DNA of 64,000 nt, from positions 2,852,001 through 2,916,000 of the forward strand of contig JAVHKY010000052.1 of assembly GCA_035079385.1 (NCBI GenBank), given 5' to 3'. A model generated the notes under the pieces. The model was given only the letters and a program-made list of their open reading frames with translations. It ran no database searches and was not told the DNA's origin. The position numbers and the translations under genes are program-made. Shown piece by piece: positions 59,802 through 64,000 of the stretch (the stretch's first letter is position 1; the number at the start of each line of letters is the position of its first letter). The DNA is from Aspidiotus rigidus (taxonomy: Eukaryota > Arthropoda > Insecta > Hemiptera > Diaspididae).

Positions 59802-60586
59802 CCCCGGCTACCAACTATGTGTCCAGTATCGCATCCATCGACCTGGCTACACACAGGGCACTTGGGGTGCTGTCGACAGTCCCGCATAACATGCCCTTCT
59901 TGGCCACATCGGTAGCAAATATTGCCCACAGCGGTGTTCTTGCAGGCAACTGCTATATGCCCTTCTTGGAGGCATTTATAGCAGCGCTGGGCTTTCCCTC
60001 TCTTTTCTGAGGATTGTATGCGGCATACGCTCCAGCCGATCTCTATACTTCCTCCCTTGAGGAGTGACAGTGCAGTTGAGATGGGTAGCTGCACCTTGGC
60101 CATCTGGCGTTCGCGTCCCATTGGCTCAAGACTTACAACCTTATAATTGCATGGAACCCGCTAGCATTGCAGGCTACAGCAAGTATCTCTGCCTTGGTTG
60201 CCAAACGCTTAAACCCAAGGACTAGAATCCTTGTCTGTTGGTTTGGGTGGCGTACTGTGGCCACATTACCAACAGCCTCCTGTAGCTTAGAAGTGAAGGT
60301 CTCCAGTGCACCATCTCTTGCTCCTTTGACCTCCAGGAGCATCTCACCCTTCTGCGTGCTTTGTACCTGCGATACCTTCAGTCCCAGTGTGGCTACTGAG
60401 ACCTGGGTGCGAGCTGAACGGATGATATCCACATAGGGTACATCTTCCATCTTGCGCGCAATGATGATCGCTGCCCCTTTGGGCATCCATCTCTTGAGAA
60501 GCACCTCTTGTTACCTGACCCTGGACAAAGGAGGCTTTTGAGACCATCGCCGCACTACCTAACTTCAGGTGGTGCCTTCTTCCCAA
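59756..60586 (-). pseudogene. R1-like gag (ORF1) with CCHC knuckles
   Basis: Two open segments (60504-60133 and 60121-59756, with a frame change between them) give a gag with three knuckles: CYKCLQEGHIAVAC, CYRCGQEGHVMRDC and CPVCSQVDGCDTGH. Upstream the RNA-binding body has RTQVSVATLGLKVS and TRILVLGF motifs of R1/Jockey-clade gags. The frame change at about 60125 breaks it. Confidence 0.87.
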
Positions 60587-60788
60587 TTGGACACGTCCAC
60601 ATCTGCCCTATTGGTGGGTTGGGATAGTTGCTGCGGTTGCTGCTGTTGCAGCATTGGTGGCTGCTGTTGTCAGTAGATAAGACATGTATGTTCTAGCGCA
60701 CTTACTAATTTCTCTAAATTAATGAACGATTTCCCCATTTTTACATCTCTCAAAAAAACTAGAAATCTTCCATTTTTCCATCCTGTCT

Positions 60789-61155
60789 ATGGACTGTGTT
60801 ATTGTGACGTCATTCGTTTGGCAAGAGTATTCATTCTGCAGCCAATTTATCCAATCGCAAATTTGCTCCCTATAAGAAAATATGGGAAGCAAATCGATCA
60901 TATGGCATTAATTAAAAATGAGAAAGAATTGAGGGAAAAAAAGTTCATTTTCAGAAGTTGATTACTCACACACTATAAATATAAACTTTTTTCCGCAAAA
61001 TCCGTTTTATTTTTGATTAATTTCAGATCTTTGCTCCCCGCGTATTTCTTATGGGAGCAAATTTCTTGTTGGATAAATTTCTTACAGAATGAGTACTCTT
61101 GCCAAACGAATCGATATCAGTCAATATTTTTGTTATCATAAATAACGCAGTCCAT
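60789..61155. mobile_element. About 365 bp foldback element, copy D
   Basis: ATGGACTGTGTTATTGTGAC then GTCATTCG at the left and ATAACGCAGTCCAT at the right are inverted. Inside, TTCGTTTGGCAAGAGTATTC pairs with GAGTACTCTTGCCAAACGAA, and TTTGCTCC..ATAAGAAA pairs with TTTCTTATGGGAGCAAA. The length is 367 bp. The segment CAGAATGAGTACTCTTGCCA also occurs alone at 41288-41307. Confidence 0.78.
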
Positions 61156-61159
61156 TTTC

Positions 61160-61770
61160 AGGTTTTCCATAGCAAATAATGAACAATTTCACTTTTCTTT
61201 CTTCTCCATACTAGTTTCTATAAATTAATGAATGATTTTTTCATTTTTTTCACCTCTCGATAAAGAAAGGGAGTATTAGCGTGGTTTCCAAATGGAGAGG
61301 AAATCAAATTTTTCACCCTCAATATCTCCACCAGTTCAAAAATTTTGATACTTTTGTATCATTTTTTTGTTTCATTTTTCTTCATTTCTAACTCTAAAAA
61401 TATCATAGGTGAACCCTTCCATCAAGTCACACAATTGAGCTACGTGTAATTTACATCCATACAAGCTTACAAATCATTGCACAAATTTCGCTACTGCAAG
61501 AGATTTTTGCTGATCTAGCGCACTTACTAATTTCTCTAAATTAATGAACTATTTTCCCATTTTTTCACCTCTCCAAAAACCTGGAAATTGTCCAATCATT
61601 TTTGTATCATTTTTCTCTATTTTTAACCCCAGCTATAGATGAACCCTTCATAAAGTTGCACAATTGAGCTACATGTCAATTCATTTCTGCACAAACGTTC
61701 CAGTTTCTCATGTAGGAGTTGAGACCTACAAACGTTTATTATTCATTTTTTCAAAATAAAAAAATAATGA
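61160..61770. other. No gene; low-complexity border of the AT-rich block
   Basis: The segment TAGCGCACTTACTAATTTCT then CTAAATTAATGAAC occurs at 60694 and 61516, a direct repeat about 820 bp apart that brackets foldback copy D. Each is followed by TTTCCCCATTTTT-like and CACCTCTC words. Confidence 0.5.
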
Positions 61771-61773
61771 TGT

Positions 61774-62037
61774 TCATCTCTTATATTCACCACATATTGT
61801 ACAATAATGATGTCCAAAAGGCATCTTAACATGTCTGGTTTCTTCTTTGCATTGATAACAAATAAGTATGATTTGATCTTTATCATTATACATAGTATCT
61901 ATTACCCTAGAGAGAATGATTTTACGTTGACTGCATCTTCTAGTTTCTTTTTTTAATGTGCATTTAATGTCTTCCTCTGTAATTTCATGTTTAAGAGTCT
62001 TATTACAAGGTTTACAATATCTCAATGAAGTTTCCAT
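61774..62037 (-). CDS. Small cysteine-rich ORF, unidentified
   Basis: An 87-residue open frame with cysteine pairs CKPC (8-11) and CYQC (60-63), then GHHYCTICGEY near the C-terminus, suggesting one or two zinc ribbons. It is rich in Lys and Glu. It lies in the AT-rich block next to the viral-type DNA polymerase and may belong to that element. I do not recognise the family. Confidence 0.35.
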   Translation of the reverse strand: METSLRYCKPCNKTLKHEITEEDIKCTLKKETRRCSQRKIILSRVIDTMYNDKDQIILICYQCKEETRHVKMPFGHHYCTICGEYKR

Positions 62038-62526
62038 CTTGTTTGTTGGTTAATACATATTTAATTTCTTATACTATTATTTCATTTTTTCTATGATTTA
62101 TAATACAAATCTAGGAGGTACAGTGACACCTAATTTTCTTACTTCATCTCTATAAAATCATTTACTTTTTCAAGTAATAGTTTCTAATTATATTTAAATT
62201 CAATGTATTTTTCTAAAAATACCTCCGAATTCCTGTCCTCATATTTAATATTTGAGTTCTGCAAGTAACTTGTCATGTTTATTTACTACTAATTTCTTCT
62301 GAAATATTATTTCTAAAACATCTTGTTTCATGAGACCTTTATCTTTTATATTTTCAAAGTTTTTGACTTAGAATCAGATTTTTATATTTATAAAAAAATT
62401 ATTCTATGTAAATGGAAGGGTATAAAGATTCTATTTTTGATGAAAATGAGTTTGACTTTGACAATATTATAGGTACCATATTTTAAAGATCCTGTTACTA
62501 GAACAAGATCAAATTATGAAACTTTA

Positions 62527-62727
62527 ATGGACCCACTTTCGCACTTCCTGCTAAAATTCAACATTTACATGAAGACAAAAAGAAAAAGTATGTATAGTAA
62601 GCTGATGATAAATATTATTGCTTACTTGAGTGTTTTATCCAGAATGGTTGAAAAAGAAATAGAAAATCTAAATATTCCTCATAAAGATTTTGAATCTGAT
62701 GTTGAAATAAATTATGTACATCCTTGA
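62527..62727 (+). CDS. Small ORF in the AT-rich block, unidentified
   Basis: A 66-residue frame (SKLMINIIAYLSVLSRMV, then EKEIENLNIPHKDFESDVEI) with codon use like the adjoining polymerase. No motif recognised. It could equally be chance in AT-rich DNA. Confidence 0.2.
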   Translation: MDPLSHFLLKFNIYMKTKRKSMYSKLMINIIAYLSVLSRMVEKEIENLNIPHKDFESDVEINYVHP

Positions 62728-62959
62728 TCTGGTTTACCAGTATTAAAGATACTCTTATCAAACTTGAATGGATTCTAAAAATGTTGAACTGGTTAATCTT
62801 TCCTGAAAATGCTATCATAAAAAATTGAATAATGGTTTATTAAGGATGATCTATTGATTCTAGGAGTATAACAGTACCTCCTGTTTAGTTATTAATAAAA
62901 TAAAATTTTATTCACCTCTCATCATCTTTCATCACCTTTCAAACTGACAACATCATCAT

Positions 62960-63115
62960 CTATAGTTTATCTGTATCAAGTTCATCACCAGATACATATC
63001 CCTCATCACATTCATAGTAATCAAGAGTAATTTCAAAATCTCTCCTAATATAGCTTGTCTTATAATTTCATTACAAATACTATCATCAAAATTGATCTCT
63101 TGAATATTCTCTATT
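62960..63115 (-). pseudogene. Acidic C-terminal fragment, frameshifted, unidentified
   Basis: Minus strand: ENIQEINFDDSICNEIIRQA, then after a 1-base frame change ITLDYYECDEGYVSGDELD and a stop. It lies just downstream of the polymerase C-terminus. It may be the end of another gene of the same element. Confidence 0.3.
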
Positions 63116-63234
63116 TTTTATAAATTCTATCATCTACCTATTTATAATTGATAGGTATTCATTTTGCAATAATACCATTTTTATTAAGAAATTTCAAATG
63201 TTGCATAAATTTATCTCTTGATATTGTATTATAC

Positions 63235-64000
63235 TTAATACCCCCAAGGTAGTGTATCAGTTTGTCCATCAACTAAACATTTTTTATCATCAAATGAAGT
63301 TAATCCTCTTTTATTCTGCTCAATGGTATAAATATCATGTTTTGTACTCCTGATCATCTTATGTTTAATAGTCTTAGTTATTTTCTTTTCCAAACACATC
63401 TTATAATCATTATAAGTTAACTGATTTTTAATAATATTCTTCTTGACTCCCTTAGCCGTAGCTTTCTTCATTTCATCATGATTTGATTCAAAAAGGTGGA
63501 CGAATTTTTCGCGTGCAAGGATAAATAATTAAAAGAAACAACGAGGCTTTTCCCGCACTGTTTTTTATTAAAATACCGTGACGTTTCGGCCCAGCTAGTG
63601 GCCTTTACTAGCTGGGCCGAAACGTCACGGTATTTTAATAAAAAACAGTGCGGGAAAAGCCTCGTTGTTTCTTTTGATTAGAATATACCTTAGAAGCTAG
63701 TCCTATAAATTCCTCTAAAATTTTTCCATTCATTTCATCTTTAAATTTACCCAATACTTTTTTAGTAACTTGAGGTAAGCCATAAATATTATCTTTCTTA
63801 TAATCTGATGTATCAAATTCATCAATCATATCTTTAATAGGTATCTTCATAGAAGTCTTTTGTTTTTATAGAAATAATTAATGAATCAGTATCAGTATAC
63901 AGTAATTTTATTCTATCTCCATATCTTTCCTTTAATCTATAATAGAAATCACACATTAATGTTTTTGAAATATCTAAAATAACTACTCCTAGGCCCTATT
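63235..64000 (-). pseudogene. Protein-primed family B DNA polymerase, C-terminal part (Maverick/adintovirus type), broken
   Basis: Reading on the minus strand from the window edge: VVILDISKTLMCDFYY, then the catalytic YTDTDS (63901-63884), then a 1-base frame change near 63855. [20 protein letters not shown] and [12 protein letters not shown] follow, then a foreign insertion, then TAKGVKKNIIKNQLTYNDYK and the C-terminus ending at 63235. This layout is typical of polymerases of Mavericks/Polintons and related adintovirus-like elements in arthropods. The frame change and the insertion (about 63490-63679) show it is dead. The rest of the gene lies beyond the window. Confidence 0.88.
63531..63675. 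mobile_element. Perfect 69 bp foldback inserted in the polymerase gene
   Basis: Arms 63531-63599 and 63607-63675 are exact reverse complements with a 7-base spacer. Each arm carries, toward the centre, GCTGGGCCGAAACGTCACGG and then TTTTAATAAAAAACAG, the same layout as the Penelope-type ends at 12.3 kb. A possible 7 bp duplication (tttgatt at 63482-63488 and 63673-63679) flanks it. Confidence 0.75.

Larger units (their letters stand above)
58900..60690 (-). mobile_element. R1-like non-LTR retrotransposon, gag plus endonuclease, RT lacking
   Basis: Minus-strand order: a Gln-rich start (CAG/CTG runs at 60600-60675), gag body, zinc knuckles, then an apurinic-type endonuclease. The block stops near 58900 without an RT. 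Loss of the 3' part is unusual, since non-LTR copies normally lose the 5' end; deletion or later insertion of the 57.5-58.85 kb repeats is the likely cause. Confidence 0.9.

Noticed and set aside
1..64000. CRISPR array, bacterial operons, riboswitches
   Set aside because: Genes are spliced and sparse and no regularly spaced direct repeats of the CRISPR kind exist; the DNA is eukaryotic.

Overview
The window is nuclear DNA of an animal, most likely an insect or another arthropod. It has interrupted genes with GT..AG introns, long AT-rich non-coding stretches, no operons, microsatellites, and a mixture of Penelope-like, R1-like, Gypsy-like, FLYWCH/MULE-like and Maverick/adintovirus-like remnants with many short inverted-repeat elements. 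A sternorrhynchan hemipteran is possible, but nothing in the sequence settles the order.

Host genes are sparse and all lie on the minus strand. (1) A DUSP10-type MAP-kinase phosphatase exon (14328-14961) carries the rhodanese/MAPK-docking half; its catalytic exons were not found. (2) An intronless SLC30A9-type zinc transporter ORF of 574 residues (22697-24421). (3) A complete four-exon gene for a secreted DUF229 (sulfatase/alkaline-phosphatase-fold) protein of 523 residues (52204 down to 44399). Its splice phases join exactly, and its second intron of about 5.8 kb is full of repeats. (4) Two short exons at 42410-42857 that join in phase and encode a basic coiled C-terminus, tentatively BMS1-like.

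Autonomous mobile-element remnants: a Penelope-like element with RT and GIY-YIG domains (about 2.76-5.0 kb), a more decayed one (52.65-53.9 kb), a Gypsy-like pol fragment (19.09-20.23 kb), a FLYWCH-domain fragment (48.8-49.3 kb, inside the DUF229 intron), an R1-like gag plus endonuclease block (58.9-60.7 kb), and the C-terminal half of a protein-primed family B DNA polymerase of Maverick/adintovirus type at the right edge (63.2-64.0 kb). The polymerase is frameshifted and split by a perfect foldback.

The most striking layer is non-coding. At least fifteen foldback or terminal-inverted-repeat structures are readable in 64 kb. One group of about 365 bp elements shares a core around GATCTTTGCTCC. 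Another group carries a hammerhead-ribozyme-like architecture (CTGATGA, stem, GAAAC, with matching flanking helix I strands) in solo or head-to-head form, apparently Penelope terminal repeats. Several hAT-like MITEs with 8 bp target duplications are visible. One of them, a GATC-rich element, sits in a repeat whose paralogue elsewhere in the window preserves the empty site. The long stretches at 8.3-12.2, 25.2-28.3, 29.1-35.2, 38.7-39.9 and 53.9-57.5 kb show no supportable genes.
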